From Garcia nutans (lineage: Eukaryota > Streptophyta > Magnoliopsida > Malpighiales > Euphorbiaceae): a stretch of 64,000 bases of DNA. The stretch covers positions 8,742,001-8,806,000 of the forward strand of contig CANTUV010000072.1 of NCBI GenBank assembly GCA_947685225.1, in the 5' to 3' direction. Below are positions 1-10,446 of this stretch, piece after piece (position 1 is the first letter of the stretch; every line of letters starts with the position of its first letter). A model generated the notes under the pieces. It searched no databases, was not told the DNA's origin, and saw only the letters and a program-made list of their open reading frames with translations. Position numbers and translations under genes: made by a program.

Positions 1-897
1 TGATACTATCTAGATATTGAATTCCCCTAGTCTCAATTACATTACATGATAGAGTTGAGTTGGCATTCCTATAACTTAGACTAAAACCTCTCTCGAGTGA
101 ATTAATCCCTAATCACTAAGTAGAGTGTCAGAATCTCTTCTCAAAACACAATTAAATAGATCATGCATTAAGAGCAAGGAACTACAAACCAAAGGATCTT
201 GTAGGTCTATCTCTAGCACCCCAATCAATCCTCAACCCTTATGAGTAATCAATTCATATCACGCTTTCTCAAGTCAATAATATGAAAATGCAACCAATCA
301 ATAAGCATGCTATCATCAATTGGCAATAATCATTAAGCATCACAAGAATAAAACTATTCAATCAATTAAAATCATTCAATCATACAAATAAGCTAGGGTT
401 CTTCAATATCTATTTAGAGAATGATTTAGTTCATGTTCAGTACAATTAATACAACAACAACAACAATAGCATTAAAATACATAAAAGGAGAAAAGAGAAA
501 AAACCCCTTTCAATGTAGCTTCTTGAATCTCCAGGAGCTGCTAGTGGAAGATGCAGATGTTGAAGAGGATGGAAATGGAGGATGAAGATGAAGAGTCAAG
601 GAAAGTGTCACTCAATCCTTGCCCAAAATGTGTATGCCCAGCCTCCTCCTCTCAAACCTCTCTTCTCTGCCTCTATTCTCTATTTTTTGCACAAAAATCT
701 AGCCCTCTGCAGAAGCCTCCTCCTTCTTCCTCTTCTTCTCTTTTTATTTTCCTCCAAAGCTCAAGCTCATGCCTTCAAACTCACACCAGCTCACACCACT
801 CTCCCTTGTTCCCCATATTCTATTTGTTTTGTATTTCTTTTGGCAAAAGTAATTGGTTGTCCCCCACTTGTTCCTCAAACTTGGGCAGAAGAATCAT

Positions 898-906
898 CTT
901 TTTATA
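898..906 (-). promoter_or_regulatory. TATA box of the left Athila-type LTR
   Basis: On the minus strand the site reads TATAAAAAG, directly downstream of the last GACACGGCCAAG/CTTGGCCGTGTC hairpin of the U3 cassette. Transcription would run leftwards into the R/U5 region. The assignment rests on motif and position only. Confidence 0.6.
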
Positions 907-908
907 GG

Positions 909-1345
909 GTGACACGGCCAAGCCAAGAGTGGCTTGGCCGTGTCTCTTGTTTTTCTTTGGCACACGGCCAAGCTAGATGGCCGTGTCACCTTCTGCCTTT
1001 TTCTTTTCTTTCTTTTCCCTTTGATTTCATGAGGTGACACAGCCAAGTTTCTGGCCGTGTCATGTGTCACGGCCAGTGGCTTGGCCGTGTCACCTTCTGC
1101 TTGCCAATTTGTTGATTTCTTTCTTTGCTTTCAAGTGGTGACACGGCCATAGGCTTGGCCGTGTCACTTGTGTGTGTCAGCTACTGTCTTCATTTCTTTC
1201 CTTTCTTGTTTGGTTCTTTGGCTTATGTTCTTTGGGTGAGACACGACCAGTGACTTGGGCATGTCACCTGGCCGTGTCAGCTACTGCCTTCAAGTTACAT
1301 TGAGGGACACGGCCAAGCATGCTTTGGCTTGGCCATGGCTTGCTT
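909..1345. repeat. GACACGGCCAAG inverted-repeat cassette in LTR U3
   Basis: At least six imperfect palindromes follow one another, each pairing a GACACGGCCA-type arm with a TGGCCGTGTC-type arm across a loop of a few bases (for example GACACGGCCAAG...CTTGGCCGTGTC at 911-943). The units are separated by unrelated T-rich spacers. The same 12-bp arms recur in the LTR and in the interior of the distinct Athila element at 52630-64000. Confidence 0.85.
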
Positions 1346-1505
1346 GCTTCATGCTTTTTCTTCATTGTTTTGATCATCCAAGGGAGTTTTTGCACTTTGA
1401 CCTAAAATAAACACTTAAAACAAACTTTAAACCAAAATCAAATGAAACATTAACTAAAAACACAAAGAAATCATACTAAAAACAAGTATAAAAATGCTCT
1501 TATCA

Positions 1506-1510
1506 ACCTA
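1506..1510. other. Probable target-site duplication (ACCTA)
   Basis: These are the five bases directly outside the LTR end at 1505. The second copy would lie left of the window, so this is inferred from the usual 5-bp duplication of Ty3/gypsy elements. Confidence 0.4.
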
Positions 1511-3302
1511 CCTATTGGAGAGATGACAATTGGTCCGATCGACTTTGCTGCTGTAACCAACATTCGGTATGATGGTGTTCCGGTTCCTTTTACCAAAGAT
1601 ATTTTGACTTTTGAAGAAATTCAGCAATTAATTGGTATGGAACCATCATATAAAGGGCCTTTTAAGATAAAAATCGAGCCAATTTGTAGTTATTGGATGA
1701 ACTATGAAGAACGGGTTCACAGAGACACGGCCCAACAGTATGCTGGAGGATTTTTGTTATATTTGCTTGGGTCGACCATCTTAGGCAGCTCTGAATCCTC
1801 CATTCATTTGTCAGTGTTGAGGGCCCTTTCTTATTTTAGGACAGTACCACTTTATGGCTGGGGTGATGCTGGTCTCGCCTGCCTTTACCATGGCCTTGAC
1901 AAAATTTGCTGAAACAAGAAGTCTTTTGTCAGCTTGATGGCAGTTGTCGAGGTGCTCTTCTTCCACCAATGTCAATTCCATTCTTTTCTTGTATGAATTT
2001 GATTTTTATTATTGTTATGGGCATGGGCATACGAACACAACCTTGTGAGGGTGCCTGGTATTTCCTGAGAGAGAGTCGGGTATCTGAGATTAAATTTCTG
2101 GTTGTCAGATCGCGTGGAAGTTCCCGGCTCTCACCATGTGCATACCCAACGCTTCGTGATGAGCTGCTTAACCTGGGATCAGGTAAAATAGCATTAGTAT
2201 GCTTTAAAATTTATATGAAATTTTACTTACCTTATGTCATTTTGCAGGTGAATGTGGCCTAGTGGAATGCAGAAGAGCGGACAAACTAGACTTCCTCCAT
2301 GAATGCTGCATTGTCTTTCCAACATACTCGCCGAGTCATCGCTGGCCCAGTGTCTAGTGGCTGGTTTCTCAGAGAGAGAGTTTATGAGTGGTTTCTTTGT
2401 CCAGAGCAGAGGAGGGTTCCAATGCCTTGCCCGGAATATACATTAAATATTATATCAATGCAGGAGGATGCATGGTGGTTGGCCCGGTACGGTTATGGTG
2501 TTGAAATATTTCTCTATCCGCCGGGTATATCTTATGCCCATTTTATTCAAATGAGGCTCTTGAATTTTGATGTATCTCTTGTTGGTGTACGAGAAATTCC
2601 CAAAGAAAATGATGGTAGAGATGAAGAGGAACATCATGGAGAGGCAAGAGAATTCATTCCACATCTCGGGGCTAGCACTTCTCAGGTAAAACTTTTACCA
2701 TTTTTCATTGTAATTGCTTCTTTCTTAACTTTACTTTTTAATGATTGTTATAGGTTGCTGGCTCATTTGATCATGAGGCTGGACCCTCTTTTACAGCTCC
2801 TTCATTTGCTCATTCTAGCCCTCCAGATATGCCATCTCATCCACAGAGTATTGATATGAATTACCTGGTAAGATTTCTTATTTCATGGTAATTTATGCTA
2901 TATGTATGCATGATTATGTATGCTCTTAATTTTTTCCTTCCTGGCTCACAGTGGATTCTTGAAGAACAAAACAAGAAACTTCAAGAAGAGTTGGCCGCTA
3001 GTCGCCAACAGGTCGTCCATTTTGAGAAATTGTATAACCAATCAGAGCAAGATTTTTGAGACTTCCGGTTTCAAGGGATGAGAGATCCTGGTGCTTCTTC
3101 ATCTAGAGGGCCCCAAACTGATGACCATGAGATCCTTTCATCTGCTTCGAATGAGGATTGTTACAAATCTGAATTCCAAGGTAATAGAGATTCAGGTGCT
3201 CTTACTTCAGGCGGACTCAGGATGGGTGATATGCCTCCTTCTTCAATAGGCGATGACTTTTTTAAGGCTTTGTTTGATCATGATCCACCACCTCATTCTT
3301 AA
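1511..3302 (+). pseudogene. PMD gene copy A (antisense gene of Tat element E1), 5' end lost
   Basis: This decayed five-exon gene encodes a plant-mobile-domain protein (PF10536 type; biochemical role unknown). The usual PMD phrase HLPxGEMTI is cut at its start by the Athila LTR. Exons by comparison with copies B and C: 1511-1951, 2021-2182, 2248-2685, 2754-2869, 2952-3302. Introns 2-4 keep GT...AG; intron 1 has lost its acceptor AG (GG at 2019-2020). Conserved pieces include IHLSVLRALS, VIAGPVSSGWFLRERV, an acidic stretch, a coiled-coil-like EEQNKKLQEELAASRQQ segment, and a C-terminal MPPSSIGDDFF...FDHDPPPHS tail. In-frame stops lie at 1910, 2066, 2260, 2287 and 3057. It runs opposite to the gag of its host element, as in Tat elements with antisense extra ORFs. 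Confidence 0.75.
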
Positions 3303-5512
3303 TGATGTATCAATTGAGGAAATATTGTATAATAAGTGTTATGATAAAATAATAATGATGATATATAATTTGTATTTTTACTGCAACTCTCTTTTTTTAT
3401 CTAGCATTCATATCTTCTCCTTGCCACCAATGATTTTTCTCATGCAGGCTCTGATTGATATTTGTGTTGTCTAGTTCTGTGCACAAGCATGGATCTCTTA
3501 TTTTTATAAAGTGTCTAGAGTTTCTTCGAGCAATGGGCCTTCTATGCCCCTTGATTTCATATATTCTTTTGATTCTTATCTTCACAGGGTGTTTGCTATT
3601 CACTTTAACAAAGAATAGACAATATAATACAAGAAAAATGCAATGTGATATGCTCATGTATGCATGATATGCATGAATAATACTCACAGTGGTTTCATTG
3701 ATTCACAGACTGAGGTGATCAGCAGAAGTGTTCTCATTGGTTTCTTCCATACGCCTATTTAGATCTTTCATTGGAATGACAGAATGCTTCACATTTATGG
3801 ATTTTATCTTCAAGATGTTGAAAACATGAATGGTGGAGACCCTAAGCTTATAGAGTCAAGGATACATCCATTTTAAACTATGTTTCAGCATGTCAGTCAG
3901 TAGCTTCTTCATGACCTAGCCAATAATCAATTACTTTGCCCAATGTGTCCTTTGAGGTTCAATGATTCGACATACTTCCCTTAACTTGAAGGCTTTGTAA
4001 TTTTTTTTTGAATTTTGATTTTGAAATCAAATGTTGGCTTTGCCAAATTAATGTCAATGTACCTCAGGACTTGATTTTCCAAATTAACATATCTACAACA
4101 TGACAACCCTAGTTACCATACTAAACTCGGGAATCATTTCTATTTAAGCAAGAATTGTTACACTTCAGATACACACATACACATTACTTGGCCAAAGGTC
4201 TCATTAAGTTTGAATATGGTCTATCTCATATGCATGCTTATCCAAACTATCTGCACTAATAGACTCTACCTACCAAGAGAGATTAACAAGTCTTTGATAG
4301 GCTTGAAATGGGGTCTATAAGGAACATGGTTTAAATGAAGGCCATTTGTAAGTTGGAACTATTGTGACACAATGGACAAACGCTCACACTACAAATTTCT
4401 TGTTTGAACTTTAGGCAGCTAGGAGCAATCTTGCTAGACTTGAAATTCCTTCTATCTTCTTAGCATTAATCTGGATCTTGATTAGGACAATCTTTGCCCT
4501 TGTAAAACGTTTGATACCTAAATTCATTTCTTTTCTTCTTCTCCCTTTTTTCTTCTTTTTATTTTTCTTTCACTTCCCTTTCTTTGAGCATTTTGTCATT
4601 TTGTCATTCTTCCTTGTAGGACTGTCAAGAGCAGAAATTTCAAGAACTGGATGGTTTTTTTTCTTTTTCTTTGATTTTGATCAAATCTTTGGTTAGGTTA
4701 GACCAATTCAAGTCAAACTGTCCTTATAAACCAAATGGAAGCCTTTTGCTGTCTTAGGTAAAAGAGAACTCAGTTGGCTTTCTGAACCGCCTTTTTAGGT
4801 TTTCTTTTCTCTCTTTTTTTCTTTTTTTTCTTTTTTTCTTTTCTTTTTTTTTTCTTTTCTTTTTTTTTCTTTTTTTGGATCTATCTCTAAAAGAGTTATC
4901 TTTTTTTCACCAACTTGGGTTTCTAATAATGGATGAGTGGAGTGACATAAATCTTCTTTAACAAGGATAAATCATTTGTTACTCTGATGACATCTTGATA
5001 GATCGGAGATATTAGGAGAACTTCAATTACCCTTATAGTCTTGATAACATCAACTATCCTAACAATTTTGGCTATGTATTCCATTCTTTGATCTTTTTGC
5101 CTCTTCACCTTAGTGATCATAAGACTTGTCAAAAGTATCATAATAGCTCAAAGTAGGTTGTTGGGGTTTGTAAGCCAATGAAAAGAAAGCTAAAATTTTA
5201 TGAAGGCTCAAAGGGACAACTAGGGATTGATTTTTAATAAGGTGGATACTAGTTGTTGGCTCGTCAAATAATGCCTAGATCATCTCTCCCTTAAATAAGC
5301 AGAGTTCAATTTCGCCTCGAAAGTTTGTCAAAGCATGTTCTAAGACTGAGTAGGACCTAGACAAAGGTAATTATGCAAGAGCCCTCTCTATGTAAGCATA
5401 CACAACTCAATGCTATAGAGAAATTCCCTCATCTAGTAAAGTCATTCAAATTATGATGCTTAGATACATTAATTTATGAATATCAAGATAGATTTCTCAT
5501 TGGTTGATCACC
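3303..5512. other. Conserved noncoding block of pol-less Tat elements, copy 1
   Basis: There is no convincing ORF. The stretch 3380-3700 resembles 34080-34380 in N1 and 52300-52629 in Q. From about 3847 the sequence matches 6368-8190, 34510-36420 and 45890-47500 nearly collinearly (landmarks CTTAACTTGAAGGCTTTGTA and GGTAAAAGAGAACTC). It contains a long pyrimidine tract at about 4798-4880, which is polypurine in element sense. It sits where pol would be expected in element E1. Its function is unknown. Confidence 0.7.
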
Positions 5513-6298
5513 AAAAATTGGGTCTTTACCCTTGAAACATGGATCTTTATCCATTGGAGATAGAGTCTTTATCCTTGAAACATGGATCTTTATCCATTGG
5601 AGATTGGGTCTTTACCCTTGAAACATGGATCTTTTTCCATTGGAGATTGGTTTTTTCCCTTAAAACATGGATCTTTATCCATTAGAGATTGGGTCTTTAC
5701 CCATGAAACATGGACATTTATCCATTGGAGATTGGGCCTTTACCCTTGAAATATGGATCTTTATCCACTGGAGATCAGGTCTTTACCCTTAAAACATGGA
5801 TCTTTATCCTTTGGAGATAGAGTCTTTACCCTTGAAACATGGATCTTTATCCATTGGAGATTGGGGTTTTTCCCTTAAAACATGGATCTTTATCCATTGG
5901 AGATTGGGTCTTTACCCATGAAACATGGACCTTTATCCATTGGAGATCGGGCCTTTACCCTTGAAATATGGATCTATATCCACTGGAGATCGGGTCTTTA
6001 CCCTTGAAACATGGATCTTTATCCATTGGAGATGGGGTATTTACCCTTGAAACATGGATCTTTATCCATTGGAGATCGGGTCTTTACCCTTGAAATATGG
6101 ATCTTTATCATTGGAGATCGGCTATTTACCCTTAAAATATGGATCTTTGTCCATTGGACATCGGGTCTTTACCCTTGAAACATGGATCTTTACCCTTGAA
6201 ACATTGATCTTTATCCATTGGAGATTGGGTATTTACCCTTGAAACATGGATCTTTATCCATTGGAGATCAGGTCTTTACCCTTGAAAACCTGATCATG
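5513..6298. repeat. 43-bp minisatellite, about 18 units
   Basis: Tandem units are built on ATGGATCTTTATCCATTGGA followed by GATCGGGTCTTTACCCTTGA, about 43 bp per unit with point changes. Each unit can be split into two related halves (WTGGATCTTTATCC and TCGGGTCTTTACCC), so the ancestor may have been about 21 bp. It lies between two copies of the noncoding block. The related array at 33285-33975 in N1 has a 41-bp unit. Confidence 0.9.
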
Positions 6299-6369
6299 GT
6301 ACCAATTGATCATGGTACGTACCATGATCAATTGGTACTGGATAAAGACCTGATCTCCAATGGATAAAG
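6252..6369. repeat. Fold-back inverted repeat with perfect 40-bp palindromic core
   Basis: The core 6299-6338 is a perfect palindrome with no loop: GTACCAATTGATCATGGTAC meets its own reverse complement. The arms continue outwards. 6339-6369 is the reverse complement of 6252-6280, that is, of the last minisatellite unit, with about 18 bases missing from the right arm. The minisatellite therefore ends in an inverted copy of itself. Confidence 0.95.
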
Positions 6370-8190
6370 TTGCAAAGTCAGAGATACATTCATTTCAAAC
6401 TATGATCAAGCATGTCAATTGGTAGCTTCTTCATAACCTTGCCAGTAATCATTTCCTTTTCCCAATGTGTCCTTTGAGGTTCGATAGTTCAACATACTCC
6501 CCTTAACTTGAAGGCTTTGTAAATTTTTTTTTTAAATTTTCAATTTTGAATTTTGATTTTGAAATCAAATGTTGGCTTTGCCAAATTAATGTCAATTTAC
6601 CTCAGGACTTGATTTTCCAAATTAACATATCTATAACATGACAACCCTAGTTACCGTACTAAACTCAAAAATCATTTCTATTTAAGCAAAAACTATTGCA
6701 CTTCAGATAGGCACATACACATTACTTGGTCAAAGGTCTCATTGAGTTTGAATATTATCTATCTCATATGCATGCTTATTCAAACTATCTCCACTAATAG
6801 ACTCTACCTACCAAGATAGATCAACAGGTCTTTAATTGGCTTGAAATGGGGTCTATAAGGGACACGGGATAAATGAAGGCCATTTGTAATTTGGAGCCAT
6901 TGTAACACTATGGGTAAACCCTCACACTACAAATTTCTTGTTTAGACAGTTGGAAGCAGGATTAAGATAGAGCTTTGAACATTCTTGTTTCTTCTTGACA
7001 TTAATCTGGATCTTGATTGGGACATTCTTTACCTTTGCAAAAAGTTTTATACTCACATTCTTTTCCTTCTTTTCTTTCTTTTGACTTTTTTTCTCTTTCT
7101 TTTTATTACTTTTCCCTTTCTTTGAGCATTTTATAATTTTGTTTTTCTTCCCTATAGGACTGTCAAGTACAGAACTTTCAAGAACTGGATGACCTTTCTT
7201 TTATCACTCTAATTTTGATTGAATCTTTGGTTGGGTTGGACCAATTCTAGTCAAACTGTCCTTATAAACCAAATGGAAGTCTTTTGCTGCTTTAGGTAAA
7301 AGAGAACTCGGTTGGATTTTGAACCGTTTTGGGTTTTATTTTCTTTACTTTTTCTTCTATTTTTTCTTTTTTTTTCTTTTTCCTTTCTTTTCTTTTTCTT
7401 TTTTTTCTTTTTTTATTCAGTCTTAATTCCAGAAGAATTGTCTTAACTAAAGATGAGTGGAGTAGAGTGAGTCTTCTTCAGTGAGGATAAATTATTTGTT
7501 GTTCAGATGTCATCTTAATAAATTGGAGATATTAGGTCTAGCATCAGGTGAACTTCAACTACCCTTATGGTCTTGAGAACTTCAACTATCCTTATAGTCT
7601 TGACTATGCATTCCTTTTTTTGATCTTCTTGCCTCTTCACCTTAGTGATCCTTAGATTTATCATAAGTATCACAACAGCTCAAGGTAAGTCATCAGGCTT
7701 GTAAGTCATCAGGCTTATAAGTCAATAAAGAGAAAGTTGAAATCTTATGAAGGCTTAAAGGGACAACTAGGGATTGATATTTAATTGGGTGGATAATAGT
7801 TGTTGGCTAACCAAACAATGCCTAGATCATCTCTCCCTTAACACAAGCAAAGTTCAATTTCACCTTGAAAGTTTGTCAAAACATGTTCTAAGATTGACTA
7901 AGACCTAGACACTCATAATTATGTAGGAGCCCTCTCTTCGTAAGCATACACAACTCAATGCTATAGAAAAATTCCCTCACCTAGTAAAGTCATTCGAATT
8001 ATAATGCATATATATACTAATTCTTGAATTATCAAGCTAGACTCATCATTAGTTGAGCACCAAAATGAACAAAGGTAAAAAAAAAAAAAATTGATGAAAG
8101 TAATTTATTCAAATGACTTTAAATTTGAAATATATAATTGTTCCAATTAAATCTTAAAGAAAGAATAGAGCAACACTCCAAGTTAAGGGA
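6370..8190. other. Conserved noncoding block, copy 2 (tandem duplicate)
   Basis: This matches 3847-5512 along its whole length: the same order of landmarks, the same pyrimidine tract (about 7333-7418), and the same ending before CACCAAAATGAACAAAGG near 8060. It then runs into the 3' end of gag. No coding potential was recognised. The two copies flank the minisatellite, so a block-array-block duplication is specific to E1. Confidence 0.75.
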
Positions 8191-8213
8191 AGTTTGTTGA
8201 ACAAAATTTCTCC

Positions 8214-9277
8214 TTATTCCACATCTTCAATACTCCCATCTTGAAAAGAGGATAAGACACAATCTTCCTCCAATCCTTTTCCTACCATGAAGGTTGCTAG
8301 TGGTGGCACTCTGTTAAACCTTGGCAAAGGATTGTCTTTTGTGCTGGGCTTCTCAGGCTCAGGCAGCTTACCACTGTCAATTAAATTTTTTATCTCATGT
8401 TTTAGTCGCAAGCATTTGTCTATCTCATGTCCTTGTTTCTAATGACATTCACAAAAGGCTTTAGTATCAAATTTTGGGGGGTAAAGGATTCAAAAAAGGT
8501 CTAGGGGCCAATGGCTGTAATAGTCCCTTCTTTTGTAACTTGTTGAAGACCCAAGACAAAGGCTTCCCCAGATCTAAAAATTGCCTTCTATTTGCTTGAC
8601 CAGTTGTATTGACATCGACTTCTTTATGTGTACTTTGATTGCTGGACTGATAATTCTGTTTTGCAAAAAAATGATTCTTCTCTCTTTCCCACTCTTCTAT
8701 TTGCAAACCAGCTTGTATGAGGTCCTTGAAATCCCTTATAAGGGTGTGAGACAGCCTCTCATGAAGGTTAGGCAGGACGCCTTTGACTATCATTCTGATA
8801 TGATCTAATTCATTGGGCCTCTTCTTGAGCAAAGCCACCTTGTTCCTCCATCTCTTTACATAGTCAACAAAATTCTCATTTGGTCTTTTCCTAATGGCTT
8901 CTACCTCCATCAAGTTAACTCCCAGCTTGACATTGTGCCCATACTATTGAAAGAAAGCTTTGTACAGCATGTCCCAATCTTTTTGAGTACTTTTCTCTAA
9001 GGTGTTGAACAAATTTTAGACAACAGAGTCTAATGAGAGCATGAAATATCTTAGAGTTTGGGCCTTAGCAGCTTGGGCAGACTACATAGCAGTGATTTAC
9101 TACTTCACATGGAGATGAGGATTTCCAGTTCCATCGAATTTGGCAAAGGAAGGCATCTTGAGCATGTATGGGACCTCCTCATCTAGTTCAAACAACTTCT
9201 TGACCTTGGACATCTCTTCAATTTTCAGTCTCTTTTCAAATTTCTTTTCTAAATTAGCAATCATCTTCTCAACACCA
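8214..9277 (-). pseudogene. gag: Tat gag remnant of E1
   Basis: This is a fragment of the structural capsid protein. The segment 8913-8467 holds the C-terminal half of the retrotransposon gag domain (RPNENFVDYVKRWRNK, HTLIRDFKDLIQAGLQ). 8411-8214 holds the part after the zinc knuckle (LRLKHEIKNLIDSGKLPEPE) and ends QDGSIEDVE-stop. 8914-9277 continues upstream in broken frames. It aligns with the gag of N1 and P but stops abruptly at 9277 in the acidic N-terminal linker. No protease or RT follows; the conserved noncoding block does. It is clearly non-functional. Confidence 0.85.
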
Positions 9278-9360
9278 GACGATGATTATTTCAAAAGTTC
9301 AATCCGATCACAGTGGCGACTCCATGCTTGATCTCCAATCATTAGTTACTAAGGCTCATT
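9278..9360 (+). other. Rearranged junction with an inverted leader/PBS fragment
   Basis: CACAGTGGCGACTCC (9310-9324) reads on the plus strand like the end of a Tat LTR plus the start of its primer site. AATCATTAGTTACT (9338-9351) is the reverse complement of the leader of the other Tat elements (AGTAACTAATGATT near 38240). So a short piece of Tat leader, inverted and internally deleted, joins the truncated gag to an LTR remnant. Confidence 0.5.
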
Positions 9361-9653
9361 CAATTTTCAAAACAATCAAAACATATAGTATTTATTTAAC
9401 TTAATGCATACCATCATTTGTGGGCTCCACCAAAATTGTTTGAACGAGATTCTGGATGAGCTTTGGCAAAGACGATGAGTACATTGCCTTTGTAGAGTTT
9501 TGTGTTGTTGATCTTCCTCATCTATCCTTGCTGTTTCTTTTCGTTTATCATGCTTGCTAGGGTTCATTGGTTGATTACTAAATTTTCTAAAGTTCCAGCA
9601 GCCAACCAAAAGCAAAAGGTTCTAAAGCTCCTCTCTCAGGTTTTTAAAACTTG

Positions 9654-9661
9654 TATTTATA
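9654..9661 (-). promoter_or_regulatory. TATA box of E1 LTR
   Basis: TATAAATA on the minus strand, about 55 bp downstream (element sense) of the inverted-repeat cassette. The same arrangement is seen in the LTRs of N1 and O. Confidence 0.5.
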
Positions 9662-9714
9662 ATCACTCTCTTAGGTTAAACTTGAAAATTTTCTTGTTTA
9701 AGAATAGTTTATTC

Positions 9715-10010
9715 TGATGCATGTCGAATTCATGGGTTCGACACAAATTGATTCCATATCGAATTACAATTACTTGAATTTGATATAGACCTGGTCTGTC
9801 CCAAAATACAGTGACTTTATTTCGACAGAAACTGAACCTATATCGAAGTAGATATCCAGATTCGACATGGAATTGAAACAATTGTCCATATCGAACTGGG
9901 CTTCCCCATTTTGATATGGGAAAGACCCACATCGAATTGGGGAAGTCCCAATTCGATATGAGGCTTTCCTATGTCAGATTGGATGCCCTAATGTGACATG
10001 AGACACCCTT
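9715..10010. repeat. TCGAATT/AATTCGA inverted-repeat cassette
   Basis: Short arms such as CATATCGAA, CCCCATTTTGATATGGG, CACATCGAATTGGGG and CCCAATTCGATATG alternate in both orientations and form overlapping stem-loops. It occupies the same U3 position as the differently worded cassettes of the other LTRs. Confidence 0.65.
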
Positions 10011-10441
10011 ACTACCCAAAAACCATCCATATTAAGCGAAAAAGCAACCAAACTTTCGAATCGAACCCATTTTAGGGTTTAATGCACTGGTATCATGTAA
10101 AAACCAACCAAATCTTCTAAAACAGACCCAATTATTGTTTTAAAAGTTTAATTAGCTTATTTTAGGTCCTATTGCAATATATTAGTCTAGTCAAAGTTTT
10201 GGAATTAGCACCGGACTAGCCTGGGCCAAAATCAAGGATCTACAAGTTGATTCAAAATTAAAAGTTCAATCTTGAGTAATTTTTGTCGTCCCTCATTCTG
10301 TGTTTTAAGACTAATATTTATATAATTTTAAAGTAAAACCTAATATCTTCAGGAAGTTCAAACCATTTAGGAAATTTATTTGAGTTTCCGAGTAAAAATA
10401 GGATTTTGGCACAAATAGGCCAACGCGCTGGCACGGGCTGC

Positions 10442-10446
10442 TGGGA
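10442..10446. other. Target-site duplication TGGGA, left copy
   Basis: TGGGA lies directly before the solo LTR and again at 12459-12463 directly after it. The P right LTR has the related empty site (CTGCTAGGATGCGAG near 28365). Confidence 0.9.

Larger units (their letters stand above)
1..1505 (-). mobile_element. Athila-type LTR, partial (left edge outside window)
   Basis: Read on the minus strand this LTR opens TGATAAGAGCATTTTTATAC at 1505, a typical Athila/Tat LTR start. The sequence to its right (from 1511) is the middle of a plant-mobile-domain gene exon, so 1505 is a true element end. ACCTA (1506-1510) is the likely target duplication; its partner lies left of the window. A TATA box (898-906) and an inverted-repeat cassette (909-1345) mark the U3 part. 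Apart from that cassette it does not resemble the LTR at 52630-54350, so it is another family. It may be a solo LTR or the 5' LTR of an element extending left. Confidence 0.8.
9361..10244 (-). mobile_element. Tat LTR remnant of E1
   Basis: The right end CAAGGATCTACA (element sense TGTAGATCCTTG) matches the Tat LTR start. The left part shares the CCACCAAAATTGTTTGAACG and Gly/Ala-poor leader words found near 31940 and 40545 in the N1 LTRs. The left edge is lost at the rearranged junction. A TATA box (9654-9661, TATAAATA on the minus strand) and an inverted-repeat cassette (9715-10010) are recognisable. Confidence 0.65.

Noticed and set aside
551..1037. Two overlapping plus-strand ORFs (118 and 151 codons) in the left LTR
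   Set aside because: Low-complexity Ser/Leu/Phe translations of T-rich DNA and of the palindromic cassette, in a partial LTR. No family resemblance.
9310..9324. A plus-strand Tat element starting at this primer-site-like sequence
   Set aside because: Only about 15 bp match and no plus-strand LTR or gag follows. Treated as an inverted scrap at a breakpoint.
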